64,000 bases of DNA from Lysobacterales bacterium (GCA_022844165.1 JALHMH010000005.1:114339-178338); one strand, 5' to 3'; shown: positions 37,868 to 48,382, numbered from the stretch's first letter. The notes: generated from the letters alone by a model not told the origin. Translations and numbers: made by a program.

Positions 37868-38581
37868 TCACATATCGCCAAACTGCGATTGCAGGATTGC
37901 CAGCGCTGCAAGACCTGCTGTTTCGGTACGGAGAGTCCTGGGTCCAAGGCGCAGTGCCAGCGCCTCGCGAGCGATCGCCGCTTCAACCTCACGGCGGCTA
38001 AAGCCGCCTTCGGGTCCGACCAGCAAGCTTAGCTGGGAGCGCATTGGCAAGTCGCGAGTGCGATGAGTGCCCGCCGGATCCAATAGCAACGCGCCGGGAA
38101 ACACGAAATCCAATAGCGCCATCGGCGCCGAGATCTCGGGCACTGCGCTTCGCTGTGATTGTTCGGCGGCGCTGGTTGCGACCTGTTGCCAATGTTCAAG
38201 TCGACGCTGGAGTCGTTGGCCGTCGAGTTGAACTTCAACTCGTTCGGTGATCAGCGGCACGATACGCACCACGCCAAGTTCGGTGGCCTTTTGGATCACA
38301 AGATCCATCTTTTCGCCTCGGCAAATGCCCTGTCCAAGCGTCATCGACAGCACGCTTTCAGCCTGAACGTCGACGCGCTCTCCGATCCGCGCGCTCGCGC
38401 CGGATTTTGCCAATTTAGTGAGTTGTGCCAGGTACTCGTTGCCCTTACCGTCGAAAAGCTGCAAAGCGTCGCCGACGCGGACACGCAACACGTTGAGCAA
38501 ACGGTGCGCCAACGGTTCTGGCAGCTGCACCTCGTCCCCGCTTGCCAGCGATTGTTGCAGGAAACACCGCCAGACGCGCAT
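37868..38581 (-). CDS. rsmE: 16S rRNA (uracil-1498-N3)-methyltransferase
   Basis: The 237-residue SPOUT methyltransferase has an N-terminal PUA-like domain (HRLLNVLRVRVGDALQLFDGKG), the segment LVIQKATELGVVRIVPLITERV, and the SAM knot LLVGPEGGFSRREVEAA with LRLGPRTLRTETAGLAAL. It methylates U1498 of 16S rRNA. The ATG begins one base after the stop of the glycosyltransferase gene, so it appears to be the last gene of the cysS-glycosyltransferase-rsmE run. Its 3' end converges with the ABC permease gene, 11 bp apart. Confidence 0.95.
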   Translation of the reverse strand: MRVWRCFLQQSLASGDEVQLPEPLAHRLLNVLRVRVGDALQLFDGKGNEYLAQLTKLAKSGASARIGERVDVQAESVLSMTLGQGICRGEKMDLVIQKATELGVVRIVPLITERVEVQLDGQRLQRRLEHWQQVATSAAEQSQRSAVPEISAPMALLDFVFPGALLLDPAGTHRTRDLPMRSQLSLLVGPEGGFSRREVEAAIAREALALRLGPRTLRTETAGLAALAILQSQFGDM

Positions 38582-38582
38582 G

Positions 38583-40394
38583 TCAGCCGCCGATTGGCGT
38601 TGTCAGCCGACGCGCGAAAAAACGTCGCAAAATCCATCTGCCGAACGCAAAACGTTCGACCAGCTTGCGTGCCAAATGCGCCGTCGTCGGCGGGCGATTC
38701 AAAGCATGCGAACTGCGAGCGGCTTGCATGATCAACCCCGGCGAAAGACCCGTGCGCATCGACAATTGTCGCGCGCAGGCGTCGCGATAGGCTTCGTCGA
38801 GCAGGTCCTGGCGCTTTGCGGCCGTATCGTTGCACGACGGGACCCGATAGAACGATGTGGTCTTGTCGACAATTTCGAAGCGATCTTCGAGCGTGTATCG
38901 GGTCCAGAGATTCCAGTCCTCTAACTGATCCATGTCTTCGGCAAACCCACCATGGCGTTCGTACAGCCTGCGGTGGAACAACACCGTCTGGATCGGCATA
39001 AAGTTCTCGATCCAGAGCGTCACGTGATTGAACGGCATTTGAAAGCGCAGTAACCAATCAGTTTCGCGATAGCGCAACGGCGATTGCGATTGGATTTCGG
39101 TTGGCACCTCCCACGCGATGCCATACACGCCGGGAACACCCAAACTCAATGCGCTCGACAATAGCGACTCGACGTGATCAGCATAAAACGCGTCGTCGTC
39201 GTCGAGAAAGTTCAACCACTCGCCGCTGGCGAGTGACAGCGCGAGGTTTCCTGCGCGTGCACGACCGACCGGCGAGCCGGTGGAGCGATAGACCAGGCGC
39301 TTGCTCAAATGTGCAAATTCGTTTTCGATCATCGGCTGAGACAGCGGCTCGCCATCTTCGACGATCACGATCTCGATGTTCGGATAGGTTTGTCGTTCGA
39401 CCGACAGTATGGCCTCACGCAGCCACTGTGGTCGCTTGTGTGTCCGAATCAGGATCGACACCTTCGGCGTTGCCTCGCAAACCGGTGCGACGAAAAAGGC
39501 GCCTTTACGACGTCGCTCGAAATCCCAGGCGGCAAAAATGGGCTGGAAGCTGTCGTTCGCCACGACACGCGTTCGACGCCAATACGGCAATTGTCGGATC
39601 GCCTTGAGAATATTGTCGAACAGCGCTTTTCGCCTGCCGGGGAATGCCTCCGGCACACGTAATTCTCGGATCAACATGGCGAACCCGGCCCGCACCTCTC
39701 TCCAGGTTCCGTAGCGCGTGCGCAAACACAGATTCGCTAAGGTCGAACCCATCACCTGAGCCGGTTTGATCTCCCCCGCTTCTGCATAACTTTCGTGCAG
39801 AACCTGCGCATTGGCGATGTACTTGAGCTTGTAGCCGCGGGCGCGCAGCCGCCACGACAAATCGACGTCTTCGCCATAGAGAAACAGCCTGGGCTCAAAT
39901 CCGCCAACGCTGTCGAAAGCGTTCTTGCGAAATAGCACGGCTGCACCGCTGCACCAATCGGTTTCGAGCGAGATCGGGTGATAGTTTTTTGGGTGCTCGA
40001 AGGGCTTTTGGCGAAACTCGAATGCCGCCACTGTTGGATCACTCGTTACGTGTCCCAGCAGTACACCTAACGATCCGGGCAATAGTGCTGTATCTGGATT
40101 CATCAACAACAGCCAGGGCGTTTGCGCCTGAGCAGCAAGAAAGTTGTTGGCCTGACCGAAACCGAGGTTGGCTTCGCTCATTGTCAATCGGAGCGAACCA
40201 AACCGGCCTTCGAACCCCGCTACGGTTGTGCGAATGACCTCACGGGGGGCGGCATCAAGGGAGTTGTCCAGGATGGAAACGTGCAAGACCACATTGCCGG
40301 CATGCTCGACCAGACTGGCCAATAGCCTGCCCAGCACTTCACCACGCGTCTTATAGGTGACGATCAGTACGTCGATCGCTGAAATCCCGCTCAT
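38583..40394 (-). CDS. Tandem-domain family 2 glycosyltransferase
   Basis: The 603-residue protein contains two GT2 folds. The first (about 7-235) has VLIVTYKTRGEVLGRLLASL, an NPDT metal motif (99-102) and GEDVDLSWR (174-182), as in rhamnosyltransferases. The second (about 311-510) has VSILIRTHKRPQWLREAI and DDDDAF (398-403). Each domain could add a different sugar, giving an O-antigen or exopolysaccharide type polymerase or a bifunctional enzyme. The ATG at 40394 overlaps the stop of the upstream glycosyltransferase (ATGA). It is flanked by housekeeping genes rather than a polysaccharide cluster, which is unusual. Confidence 0.9.
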   Translation of the reverse strand: MSGISAIDVLIVTYKTRGEVLGRLLASLVEHAGNVVLHVSILDNSLDAAPREVIRTTVAGFEGRFGSLRLTMSEANLGFGQANNFLAAQAQTPWLLLMNPDTALLPGSLGVLLGHVTSDPTVAAFEFRQKPFEHPKNYHPISLETDWCSGAAVLFRKNAFDSVGGFEPRLFLYGEDVDLSWRLRARGYKLKYIANAQVLHESYAEAGEIKPAQVMGSTLANLCLRTRYGTWREVRAGFAMLIRELRVPEAFPGRRKALFDNILKAIRQLPYWRRTRVVANDSFQPIFAAWDFERRRKGAFFVAPVCEATPKVSILIRTHKRPQWLREAILSVERQTYPNIEIVIVEDGEPLSQPMIENEFAHLSKRLVYRSTGSPVGRARAGNLALSLASGEWLNFLDDDDAFYADHVESLLSSALSLGVPGVYGIAWEVPTEIQSQSPLRYRETDWLLRFQMPFNHVTLWIENFMPIQTVLFHRRLYERHGGFAEDMDQLEDWNLWTRYTLEDRFEIVDKTTSFYRVPSCNDTAAKRQDLLDEAYRDACARQLSMRTGLSPGLIMQAARSSHALNRPPTTAHLARKLVERFAFGRWILRRFFARRLTTPIGG

Positions 40395-42169
40395 TGGGAC
40401 CTCAGCCTGAGCTTGCGCAGAAAAACGCGTAGTGGTGACGGAACCCACCCCAGGACGCGGTCGTACCGGGCACCCTTGATTCGCAATGGGACAATTTCCT
40501 GCTCCAACAGCAAGACAGTCGCGGTCAAATGCGCATTGTTGATCTTCATTGCATCGTGCTCCGCGGTCACCTGACGACGTGCCTTTTCCGAATGCTCGAA
40601 ACGCACCTCGAACTCTTCACGAAGACGCGCCAGGGCGGCGTCGGTAGCCGCTCTCGCCGCCTCCACGCGGCTCAACTCAGCGCGCAACGCGGTCGTCTGT
40701 TTCTCCAGTTCTGCCCTGACTTCCGCCAGCGCATAAACCTCAGACGTCAACGACTCTGCTCGTGCCAGTTGTGCATGCAGATCCCGCTCAATGGCGAGTG
40801 CTGAAGACTCAACGACATGGTTGCGGTCGCGCAGCGCGTGAACATCCTGTTCGAGCTGCGCGACACGATCCATAGCCAACGTCAGTTGCGCAGTTTGTTG
40901 CGCCGCGAACGCATCGACAGCCGCCCGCGTTTCAGCCAGTTCCAGCAATTCGTTTTGCTGCCTCTGAACATCGGTTTCGAGCTTTGTTGCCCACTCAAGA
41001 ACCTGCCCATAGTCTCGTGCCAGCCGAATATTCTCACTCCGGAACACGACGCCATCCAATTGCGAACGCAACATCGGTTGCAGTGCCGCCAGGTCTTCTG
41101 AAACTGCTTCACTATTTTCCATAGCCGCTCGATATACGGGCGCGATCGCCAAAGCCATCGTCGCATGGTCCGGAACCAGGTTGGCATCGTTCAAACGTCG
41201 ATGCCAGGAGAGCCGATCGACATCGGCCAGAGATTGAAGCATAGCGAGAGCGACCGCGGGTTCGCAGCCCGCCGGAACGACCATACCGGCGCCGCTCTGG
41301 CGAACCCGTTCGCCTAATGCGCCAACGTCCGGCGCTACGACCGGCACACCCGCAGCCCAAACGTCCGACAATGCGTAGGAAAAACTCTCCGCAATCTGGT
41401 TCGGAAAATAAACCAGATCGATGCGATAGTGCTTCAACCATCGCGACGTTTCCGCATGGTCGAAGGGACCGTGAACCCACAAACGTCCGTCGAGCAACGG
41501 TCCGGGCTGTAATTGGTCCTCGGTATAGCCGATCAGCACCCACTTGAACCGCTCGGCACCAGGCAACTGAATCAGGTCCAGCAAATGCGTCTTGCCCTTG
41601 TGGGGCCCAATGGCGCCAACAACGCCGATCGTCTGCAACGAACGCCTTGGTTCGCCAACCTTCGCCGTATGAGAAACGCCGGGTTCGAGCACCTCAGCAG
41701 GAACGTCCGAAATGACCTCTTCCCAGAGGCGTAAGATGAACCGACTCGGCAGCAGGACTCGGGATGCGCGGAGCGCGATCTCACGCCAGCGCTTGATCCA
41801 TGCCACGTCGATCGTCGGAACCGATCGGCCTTGTGCGAAGGCTCTGGGATGCAAAAGGCCCACATCGTGTATGGACAGCACCAATGGCCGATTCGGCGCC
41901 GCCTCGAGTAAGTTCAGGGCCAGCGGCGACACATGGTGGCTGTGAATCAGATCGGCTCCAAAGGCATCCCAAAATCGGGGCGCCCAGTGGGCCATGGGCT
42001 CCGACGCTTGCAGTGGGTAAAACAAGCCCTCAGATTCCAACACCACGCATTCTTCGCTCAGATGCAGAAATGCGTGCCGAAAATCCGGCGTCAGTGCCGC
42101 AAGATCGCGGGCATAACGCTCCATTCCGCCCCCGCGTGCGCTGATCAGATGCAGTATTCGGCGGCGCAT
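40391..42169 (-). CDS. GT4 glycosyltransferase with C-terminal coiled coil
   Basis: The 592-residue protein begins RRRILHLISARGGGMERYARDLA, a GT4 (GT-B) N-terminus. The core (about 1-345) contains GVVGAIGPHKGKTHLLDLI and ESFSYALSDVWAAGVPVVAPDVGALGE, the nucleotide-sugar site. Residues about 390-560 form a long coiled coil, and the tail VLGWVPSPLRVFLRKLRL resembles membrane-associated glycosyltransferase ends. The ATG at 42169 has AAGG at good spacing; a TTG at 42292 would extend the frame through a hairpin repeat and is rejected. The partner is the tandem GT2 gene coupled downstream. Confidence 0.87.
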   Translation of the reverse strand: MRRRILHLISARGGGMERYARDLAALTPDFRHAFLHLSEECVVLESEGLFYPLQASEPMAHWAPRFWDAFGADLIHSHHVSPLALNLLEAAPNRPLVLSIHDVGLLHPRAFAQGRSVPTIDVAWIKRWREIALRASRVLLPSRFILRLWEEVISDVPAEVLEPGVSHTAKVGEPRRSLQTIGVVGAIGPHKGKTHLLDLIQLPGAERFKWVLIGYTEDQLQPGPLLDGRLWVHGPFDHAETSRWLKHYRIDLVYFPNQIAESFSYALSDVWAAGVPVVAPDVGALGERVRQSGAGMVVPAGCEPAVALAMLQSLADVDRLSWHRRLNDANLVPDHATMALAIAPVYRAAMENSEAVSEDLAALQPMLRSQLDGVVFRSENIRLARDYGQVLEWATKLETDVQRQQNELLELAETRAAVDAFAAQQTAQLTLAMDRVAQLEQDVHALRDRNHVVESSALAIERDLHAQLARAESLTSEVYALAEVRAELEKQTTALRAELSRVEAARAATDAALARLREEFEVRFEHSEKARRQVTAEHDAMKINNAHLTATVLLLEQEIVPLRIKGARYDRVLGWVPSPLRVFLRKLRLRSQ

Positions 42170-42199
42170 TGGTGCATCCTTGACGGAGCCGGATCTGAA

Positions 42200-42279
42200 C
42201 ATTTGAGTCTGTTTCTCCGGAGCGGCTTTGGCTTTGGCAGGCCCTTCATTTTCGCGGGCGGCTTTCAGCGAAAGTCGCC
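42200..42279. repeat. Dispersed hairpin repeat, copy 1
   Basis: CATTTGAGTC (42200-42209), then after 9 bp GGAGCGGCTTTGGCTTTGG (42219-42237), then an inverted repeat GGCGGCTTTC/GAAAGTCGCC (42257-42266 with 42270-42279, one mismatch). The first two blocks recur in the same order at 48408. It occupies the gap between cysS and the GT4 gene. Confidence 0.55.
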
Positions 42280-42325
42280 TTGCGACGCTCAATGATCGAT
42301 ACTCCGGATGGCAAAAGCGGCATGC

Positions 42326-43696
42326 TCAGGATCGCTTCCAGCGAGCGCCCTGAGGTGTGTCCTCGATAACGATTCCGCGGGAGAGCAGTTCATTGCGAAT
42401 TTGATCGGCGCGAGCGAAGTTCTTGTTTGCGCGCGCGGCCTGGCGTTCGGCCAGCAGGCCGTCGAGTTCCGCATCCGCACTTGCTTCGCCTTTGAACCAG
42501 GCTTCGGGCGACTGCTGCAATAAGCCCAGCCAACGACCGCCGGCCAGTAGCCGCGCTTTGGCGATCGACCTCGCCTGGGGACCTTCCGCACGCTGCAGAT
42601 CGCGAGCCAGTTCGCTGAGGGCCGCCAACGCTTGCGGGGAATTCAGATCATCCGACAACGCTTCGAGTACTGCATCTGCTGCGATGTCAGAGGCCCCACG
42701 TACATCTGCGCAATCGCGCAGTGCGCCGTAATAACGATCCAGCGATACGCGGGCTTGTTTGAGCGCACCATCCGACCAATCGAGTGGTTGCCGATAATGC
42801 GCGTTCAGCAATAAATACCTCAGTGCTTCAGGCGGCGCCTGCTGGCGAAGTTGATCCACAAGCAGAGTGTTCCCAAGCGACTTGCTCATCTTACGGCCAT
42901 CCACCGTGACAAAGCCGTTATGCATCCAGATTCGCGCAAACTCGGCGCCCGCGTGCGCGCAAACACTCTGCGCTACTTCGTTTTCGTGATGCGGAAACTT
43001 AAGGTCGGCGCCCCCGGCGTGAATATCGATCGTGTCGCCTAAATGCGCCTCCGCCATGGCAGAACACTCAATGTGCCATCCCGGCCGTCCCCGGCCCCAT
43101 GGGCTATCCCATCCCGGCAATTCGGGCGTTGAGGGCTTCCAGAGCACAAAGTCCGCGGCATGACGTTTGTAGGGCGCAACCTCAATGCGTGCGCCCGCGA
43201 TCATTTCTTTCAGGCTGCGTCGCGACAAGCGCCCGTAGTGATCGTAGCTTTCGACCGAAAACAACACATGCTCTTCCGCAACATAGGCGTGGCCGCTCGC
43301 GATGAGACGCTGGCACATGACGATGATCTGGGCAATGTGCCCGGTCGCCCGGGGTTCGATGTTGGGCGCAAAATCGCCGTCGACACCCACCGCGCGCATG
43401 TCATTCAGATACGCCGCCAGGAATCGATCCGTGATCACCGAAATCGGTACGCCAAGTTCCGCTGCAGCAGCGTTGATTCTGTCGTCTACGTCAGTGATGT
43501 TTCGCGCAAAATCAACGCGCGAATACTGGGCGCGCAACAGGTTGGCCAGCACGCCGAACACAACAGGAGGGCGGGCGTTGCCGATATGCGCATAGGAGTA
43601 CACCGTTGGCCCGCAGACATACATCGTCACGCGATTCGGATCGGCGGGCGCGAACGTTTCGACGGTTGCTGTCAGCGTGTTGTAAAGTCGGAGCAT
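42326..43696 (-). CDS. cysS: Cysteinyl-tRNA synthetase
   Basis: The 456-residue class I synthetase has [15 protein letters not shown], with zinc ligand C28 and HIGN (37-40) as the HIGH motif, [18 protein letters not shown] with the KMSKS loop, and the zinc-site segment [35 protein letters not shown]. It charges tRNA-Cys. The ATG at 43696 starts the conserved LRLYNTLT N-terminus; the frame extends 26 codons upstream without a ribosome site. It leads a minus-strand run that continues, across the repeat, into the glycosyltransferases and rsmE. Confidence 0.96.
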   Translation of the reverse strand: MLRLYNTLTATVETFAPADPNRVTMYVCGPTVYSYAHIGNARPPVVFGVLANLLRAQYSRVDFARNITDVDDRINAAAAELGVPISVITDRFLAAYLNDMRAVGVDGDFAPNIEPRATGHIAQIIVMCQRLIASGHAYVAEEHVLFSVESYDHYGRLSRRSLKEMIAGARIEVAPYKRHAADFVLWKPSTPELPGWDSPWGRGRPGWHIECSAMAEAHLGDTIDIHAGGADLKFPHHENEVAQSVCAHAGAEFARIWMHNGFVTVDGRKMSKSLGNTLLVDQLRQQAPPEALRYLLLNAHYRQPLDWSDGALKQARVSLDRYYGALRDCADVRGASDIAADAVLEALSDDLNSPQALAALSELARDLQRAEGPQARSIAKARLLAGGRWLGLLQQSPEAWFKGEASADAELDGLLAERQAARANKNFARADQIRNELLSRGIVIEDTPQGARWKRS

Positions 43697-43783
43697 GGGG
43701 CGAAATTTCCAGGTCGCAATAGCCGGGCGGGAATCTGACCGCGTCGCAGAGCAAAAAAATCCGCGACGCCGCAACAGATCAGA

Positions 43784-44374
43784 TCAGGCAATGCGACAAG
43801 CCTCATCGAATGACAAACGCGGGCCGCGGGGAAAAAGCCCTGCAGGATCGCCATAACCCAGATTAATCAAGAAATTCGACCGGACCTCTGTGCCAGCGAA
43901 AAACGCCTCATTGACCATTTGTTGATTGAAGCCACTCATCGGACCGCAGTCCAGACCAAGTGCCCGCGCAGCGAGCATTAAATAGGCACCCTGGAGTGAA
44001 CTGTTGCGAAATGCGGCTGCTTCGATCGCAGCGGGTTTGCCTTCGAACCAGCTGCGCGCAGCCGGCTGGTGCGGAAACAACTTTGGCAATTTTTCGTAAA
44101 AGGCGTGGTCGGCGGCGACAATCACTGTGACCGGAGCGGCCATAGTCTTTTCGCGATTGCCTGCGTCCATTGCCGGTTCGAGCCTGGCTTTAGCTTCCGC
44201 CGATTTGACAAACACAAACCGCGCCGGTGAGCAGTTGGCGCTGGTCGGACCCCATTTTAATTGCTCATACAATGCAAGCAATGTCTCATCACCGACCGGC
44301 TTGTCAAGCCAGGTGTTGTGCGTTCGCGCATCACCGAACAGTTGCGCCAATGCAGCGTCATTCAGAGTTGTCAT
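43784..44374 (-). CDS. Nitroreductase family protein, RutE/malonic semialdehyde reductase-like
   Basis: The 196-residue FMN protein matches the RutE/HadB-type subgroup: [48 protein letters not shown] near the N-terminus, [22 protein letters not shown] in the middle, and [26 protein letters not shown] at the end. It probably reduces an aldehyde or nitro compound with NAD(P)H. No other rut genes are present, so uracil catabolism is not supported. The ATG has AAGGA upstream. It is divergent from the ELM1-like gene. Confidence 0.87.
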   Translation of the reverse strand: MTTLNDAALAQLFGDARTHNTWLDKPVGDETLLALYEQLKWGPTSANCSPARFVFVKSAEAKARLEPAMDAGNREKTMAAPVTVIVAADHAFYEKLPKLFPHQPAARSWFEGKPAAIEAAAFRNSSLQGAYLMLAARALGLDCGPMSGFNQQMVNEAFFAGTEVRSNFLINLGYGDPAGLFPRGPRLSFDEACRIA

Positions 44375-44437
44375 GATGATTCCTTTGCCATCGCAAAGCT
44401 CGGCATTATGCGGACTTCTGTGTCGACAAAGTGTTCC

Positions 44438-45355
44438 ATGACAAGAACCGTGTGGGTGGTGACCGATGGTGCAGCGGGCAATGAGCGCCAGGCGAGCGCA
44501 TTGGCTCACCGCTTGGGCACGGTCGTTGCCACGCTGGGTGTGCAACCACGTTGGCCCTATTCATGGTTGGCACCACAACTTCTGGTGCCAACAGCTGCAT
44601 GGCGCAATCACTGGCCCAGTCCCTGGCCTGAACTGGCGGTCGGCGCGGGGCGCTTTGGTGCAGCAGCGCTAAGGACCATTGCACGCTCATCGTCGGCAAA
44701 AACAGTGCAGATTCTCGATCCGCGGGTTGCCTCCGAAAAGTTTTCGGCGCTGGTCGTTCCGGCGCACGACGCAGTCCGTGGGGCCAATGTGGTACGGACG
44801 CTGGGGAGCCTGCACGACATCGACAACGCCTGGCTCAAGCGCGAACGTATTGCCTGCGCAGCAATGTCGCGCCTGCCGGCACCGCGTACCGTCGTCCTGC
44901 TGGGCGGGCCGCGGCGCGGGGTCGCCATTGATCGCAGCACCTTCGCAAGACTGACCGATATCGCCCACGGCTGGCGGCGCGATGGCTCACTAATCCTCGT
45001 GACGTCCAGACGCACGCCTCCGGCATGGCTTGACGCACTCAAAGAACTGCGCGCAGACCTGCGTTGGACCGGTGCGGCCGATGGCCCGAATCCCTATCGC
45101 GGAGCGCTCGCCTGGGGCGATCGGTTCATCGTCACCGCCGATTCTGTCAACATGCAATCGGAAGCACTGGCAACTGGAAAACCGGTGTTTTCCGTATGCA
45201 ACGGCGTGCCTCGCGGGAAGCTCGGCCGTTTTCACCGCGAGTTAGCCGAGTCCGGCAGATTGCGTCCATTGCGCGCCGATGCGGCGAGCTGGAGCTATGT
45301 CCCGCTTCGTGAACTCGATCGCGTGGTCGCGGAATTGATGGCTTTGTTGGCCTGA
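44438..45355 (+). CDS. ELM1-like (mitochondrial fission ELM1 family) protein
   Basis: The 305-residue protein matches the bacterial ELM1 family: [19 protein letters not shown] at the start, [22 protein letters not shown] and the C-terminal [23 protein letters not shown], reminiscent of the sugar-nucleotide site of GT-B glycosyltransferases. Bacterial members are often encoded with LPS genes and proposed to be glycosyltransferases; the function is unproven. The ATG at 44438 was chosen at the conserved start; upstream extension looks non-coding and no clear ribosome site is visible. Confidence 0.8.
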   Translation: MTRTVWVVTDGAAGNERQASALAHRLGTVVATLGVQPRWPYSWLAPQLLVPTAAWRNHWPSPWPELAVGAGRFGAAALRTIARSSSAKTVQILDPRVASEKFSALVVPAHDAVRGANVVRTLGSLHDIDNAWLKRERIACAAMSRLPAPRTVVLLGGPRRGVAIDRSTFARLTDIAHGWRRDGSLILVTSRRTPPAWLDALKELRADLRWTGAADGPNPYRGALAWGDRFIVTADSVNMQSEALATGKPVFSVCNGVPRGKLGRFHRELAESGRLRPLRADAASWSYVPLRELDRVVAELMALLA

Positions 45356-45414
45356 TCAGCTGATGTTGTTTAAATGGCGAACATCGACTCTCTGAAGCGC
45401 GCTCGTCATCGGCC

Positions 45415-45420
45415 TATACT
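45415..45420 (+). promoter_or_regulatory. Candidate -10 element of the SPOR-cvpA-purF operon
   Basis: TATACT lies 29 bp before the SPOR-protein ATG. The -35 region at the expected distance is weak. No PurR-like operator was recognised. Confidence 0.35.
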
Positions 45421-45449
45421 GCACTCTTCTCGCTGCGACCCACGGACCG

Positions 45450-46385
45450 ATGGACGACGCTCTCCGCCAACGCCTGATCGGCGCTGCCGTCATTATTCTC
45501 CTGGCGGTGATATTCGTACCGATGTTGCTCGACGCGCCCAAAGAGACGACGGCAGCACGCGAGCAGCTCGATCTGACCATCCCGCCACCCGGCGAACCCG
45601 GCATGGAGACGCGGCGATTGCCACTGGATCCGTCGATGACGGCGCCTGCACCCGTGCCACGCAGCGAAGAGCCGGATACGTCTGCGACTGACGTTGCCGA
45701 AGAGACGCCCGAATCGACGCCAGCGGTCGAAACACCGCCAGCAAGATCTGCGCCGTCCCCGCCGACGGTTTCTGCACCCGACCCGCTGCCGATACCAAAC
45801 GACACGCCGCGCCAACCGCCAGTGAAACCGACACTCCCCGCGCCCGCGCCGGCGGCTGGCGGTCGGTTCGTTGCTCAGTTCGGTAGTTATGCCGACAAGA
45901 AAAATGCCGATGGCTTGATTGTCGATCTCGCAAAAGCCGGCGTACCCGCAAACATTGAGGAGTTGTCCAGCAGCGGTGGTCGCAAGCTTTACCGGGTTCG
46001 CAGCAAAGGCTATGCAACGCGAACGGAGGCTGATGCCGCACGCCTTTCGGCACAGCGTCAGATTGCCGGGCTGTCGAGCAATGTCATCGAACTGGCACTG
46101 GCGAACCCAACTCAGTCGTCTCCGGCACCCGCCGGCCGACCGAACCTGAGCGGCTGGGCCGTCCAGGTGGGCGTTTTCGGCAATCCGGAGGGTGCCAGGG
46201 AGCTGTCGGCGAAGCTGCGCGCAGCGGGCTATGCGGCGTTTGTCGAGCCCATCAAACTTGCCGGCGGAAAGAGTAGCCATCGAGTCCGCATCGGCCCTGA
46301 AACGCGCCGCGAATCTGCGGTCAAAGTCCAGGGCGAAGTCAAGAGTAAATTCAATCTGGACGCGTTAGTCGTCGCCCATCCGTGA
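45450..46385 (+). CDS. DedD-like protein with two SPOR domains
   Basis: The 311-residue protein has one membrane helix (about 8-27), a long Pro/Thr-rich periplasmic linker (about 30-135), then two SPOR domains: about 136-212 (GGRFVAQFGSYADKKNADGLI) and 230-311 (GWAVQVGVFGNPEGARELSAKL). SPOR domains bind denuded peptidoglycan at division sites. Bacterial DedD usually has one such domain, so the duplication is noted. It precedes cvpA with a GTGA overlap. Confidence 0.88.
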   Translation: MDDALRQRLIGAAVIILLAVIFVPMLLDAPKETTAAREQLDLTIPPPGEPGMETRRLPLDPSMTAPAPVPRSEEPDTSATDVAEETPESTPAVETPPARSAPSPPTVSAPDPLPIPNDTPRQPPVKPTLPAPAPAAGGRFVAQFGSYADKKNADGLIVDLAKAGVPANIEELSSSGGRKLYRVRSKGYATRTEADAARLSAQRQIAGLSSNVIELALANPTQSSPAPAGRPNLSGWAVQVGVFGNPEGARELSAKLRAAGYAAFVEPIKLAGGKSSHRVRIGPETRRESAVKVQGEVKSKFNLDALVVAHP

Positions 46386-46903
46386 TCTGGATCGACATCG
46401 TCATTTTGGCGCTGATCGGTCTCTCCACGCTGATCAGTCTGATACGTGGCTTCATCGTCGAAGCGATGTCAATTGTGATTTGGATCTGTGCGATCTGGGC
46501 AGCATTTCAGTTTACGACGCCACTCGCGGCTTACTTACATGGCATTGAGGTACCTTCGGTGCGGCTTGGTGTGGCTGCGCTTCTTTTGATGATCGGTGTC
46601 CTGGTCGTCGGCTCGCTGTTCAGCTGGTTGATTGGCCGGCTGGTGCGCTCGACAGGCCTGTCCGGCACAGATCGTTTGCTTGGTGCAGTGTTTGGATTGC
46701 TGCGAGGTGCGCTGACGGTCTTGGCGCTGGTCGCAGTAGGCAGCTGGACACCACTCTGTGCCGACCCGTGGTGGCGGCAGTCGCAGTTGATTCCTCGATT
46801 CGAATCGCTGGCCATTGCCAGCAGCGCATTCTTGCCGAGCACATTGCGTGAGATGATAGGCGCCTGTCGCGCCTCCAGCCCGACCCCCTCTCCCGAGACC
46901 TGA
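46382..46903 (+). CDS. cvpA: CvpA family membrane protein
   Basis: The 173-residue protein has four membrane segments and the family opening WIDIVILALIGLSTLISLIRGFI, plus SGTDRLLGAVFGLLRGALTVL. CvpA is needed for colicin V export and affects envelope homeostasis; it is normally located just before purF, as here. It starts with GTG overlapping the upstream stop (GTGA). purF follows after 3 bp. Confidence 0.94.
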   Translation: MIWIDIVILALIGLSTLISLIRGFIVEAMSIVIWICAIWAAFQFTTPLAAYLHGIEVPSVRLGVAALLLMIGVLVVGSLFSWLIGRLVRSTGLSGTDRLLGAVFGLLRGALTVLALVAVGSWTPLCADPWWRQSQLIPRFESLAIASSAFLPSTLREMIGACRASSPTPSPET

Positions 46904-46906
46904 ACC

Positions 46907-48382
46907 ATGTGCGGAATCATTGGCATCGTTGGCAATAGCGATGTGGCTACGGCTTTGTACGATGGCTTGACGGTGCTTCAGCACCGTGGCCAGGATGCGG
47001 CTGGCATTGCCACATTCGATGGCAACAGGTTGCATCTTTCGAAAGGCAATGGTCTGGTGCGTGACGTCTTCGATAGCGCCTCGATGGGTCGATTGCGTGG
47101 CGTGATGGGCATTGGCCATTGTCGGTATCCAACCGCTGGCTCCGAAGGTGCCGCCGAGGCGCAGCCTTTTTATGTCAATTCGCCATTCGGCATCGCACTT
47201 GCGCACAACGGCAATTTGACGAACGCACCGGCGCTCAAGCGCGAGATTTTTGCGGAGGATCGACGCCACATCAATACCGAGTCGGACTCCGAAGTGCTGC
47301 TCAACGTGTTCGCGCATGAACTACAGGCGCAGGAGCGCGCACGCCTTGAGCCGGCGCACTTGTTCAAGGCCGTCAGCGGCGTGCACCAGCGCTGTGTCGG
47401 CGGTTACGCCATTGTATCGATGGTGCTCGGTTTGGGATTGGTTGGATTTCGCGATCCAAACGGCATCCGGCCGCTGGTCATCGGCAAACGCGACGGCATT
47501 GACGGCGTCGAGTGGGCGCTCGCGAGCGAGAGCGTGGCGCTGGACATTTTGGGTTTCCGACTGGAACGCGATGTCGCGCCGGGTGAAGCGGTCCTGATTA
47601 CCGAAGACGGCAAACTGCACGCGCAACAATGTGCCGCCAAGCGACTGTTATCGCCGTGCATCTTCGAATTCGTCTATCTGGCCCGACCTGACTCGATGAT
47701 CGAAGATGTGTCGGTGTACAAAGCGCGTTTGCGGATGGGCGAAAAACTCGCCAAGAAGATTCTTCGCGAGCGACCGAACCACGATATCGATGTCGTCATT
47801 CCGATCCCGGACACGTCGCGCACTGCCGCCATTCCACTGGCCAAAGCGCTCGGCGTCGAGTACCGCGAGGGCTTCGTCAAGAACCGATACATCGGCCGCA
47901 CGTTCATCATGCCTGGTCAGAAGGAGCGCGTGAAATCCGTACGCCGAAAACTCAACGCCATCGAACTTGAGTTCCGCGACAAGGTTGTGCTGCTGGTCGA
48001 CGACTCAATCGTGCGCGGAACCACGAGCAAACAGATCGTACAAATGGCGCGCGAAGTGGGAGCGCGTAAAGTGTATTTCGCCTCTGCGGCCCCACCCGTA
48101 CGTTATCCGAACGTCTACGGCATCGACATGCCTGCCGTTAAAGAACTGGTGGCCCATGGCCGTACCGAAGCCGAGGTTGAGGCGTTTATCGGTGCGGATT
48201 GGCTGATCTATCAGGATCTTGAGGATCTGATTGCCGCAGTGCAAGAGGGCAATCCCGCCATTCCGGCCTTTGATACATCGTGTTTTTCGGGTCATTACGT
48301 GACCGGATTGTCAGGCGCTTACCTGGAGCAACTGGAGTTGCTGCGCAGCGACGAAGCCAAGGCCCAGCGCCGAGTCGCTTAG
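46907..48382 (+). CDS. purF: Amidophosphoribosyltransferase
   Basis: The 491-residue enzyme catalyses the first committed purine step: glutamine plus PRPP to phosphoribosylamine. C2 in MCGIIGIVG is the N-terminal Ntn nucleophile after Met removal. Blocks such as [49 protein letters not shown] (PRPP loop) and the C-terminal [13 protein letters not shown] support the call. It ends the SPOR-cvpA-purF run, with a hairpin-rich repeat after it. Confidence 0.97.
   Translation: MCGIIGIVGNSDVATALYDGLTVLQHRGQDAAGIATFDGNRLHLSKGNGLVRDVFDSASMGRLRGVMGIGHCRYPTAGSEGAAEAQPFYVNSPFGIALAHNGNLTNAPALKREIFAEDRRHINTESDSEVLLNVFAHELQAQERARLEPAHLFKAVSGVHQRCVGGYAIVSMVLGLGLVGFRDPNGIRPLVIGKRDGIDGVEWALASESVALDILGFRLERDVAPGEAVLITEDGKLHAQQCAAKRLLSPCIFEFVYLARPDSMIEDVSVYKARLRMGEKLAKKILRERPNHDIDVVIPIPDTSRTAAIPLAKALGVEYREGFVKNRYIGRTFIMPGQKERVKSVRRKLNAIELEFRDKVVLLVDDSIVRGTTSKQIVQMAREVGARKVYFASAAPPVRYPNVYGIDMPAVKELVAHGRTEAEVEAFIGADWLIYQDLEDLIAAVQEGNPAIPAFDTSCFSGHYVTGLSGAYLEQLELLRSDEAKAQRRVA

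Noticed and set aside
40391..42292. GT4 gene starting at TTG 42292
   Set aside because: The extra 41 residues translate through the dispersed hairpin repeat and lack a ribosome site, while ATG 42169 has AAGG and begins the normal GT4 N-terminus.
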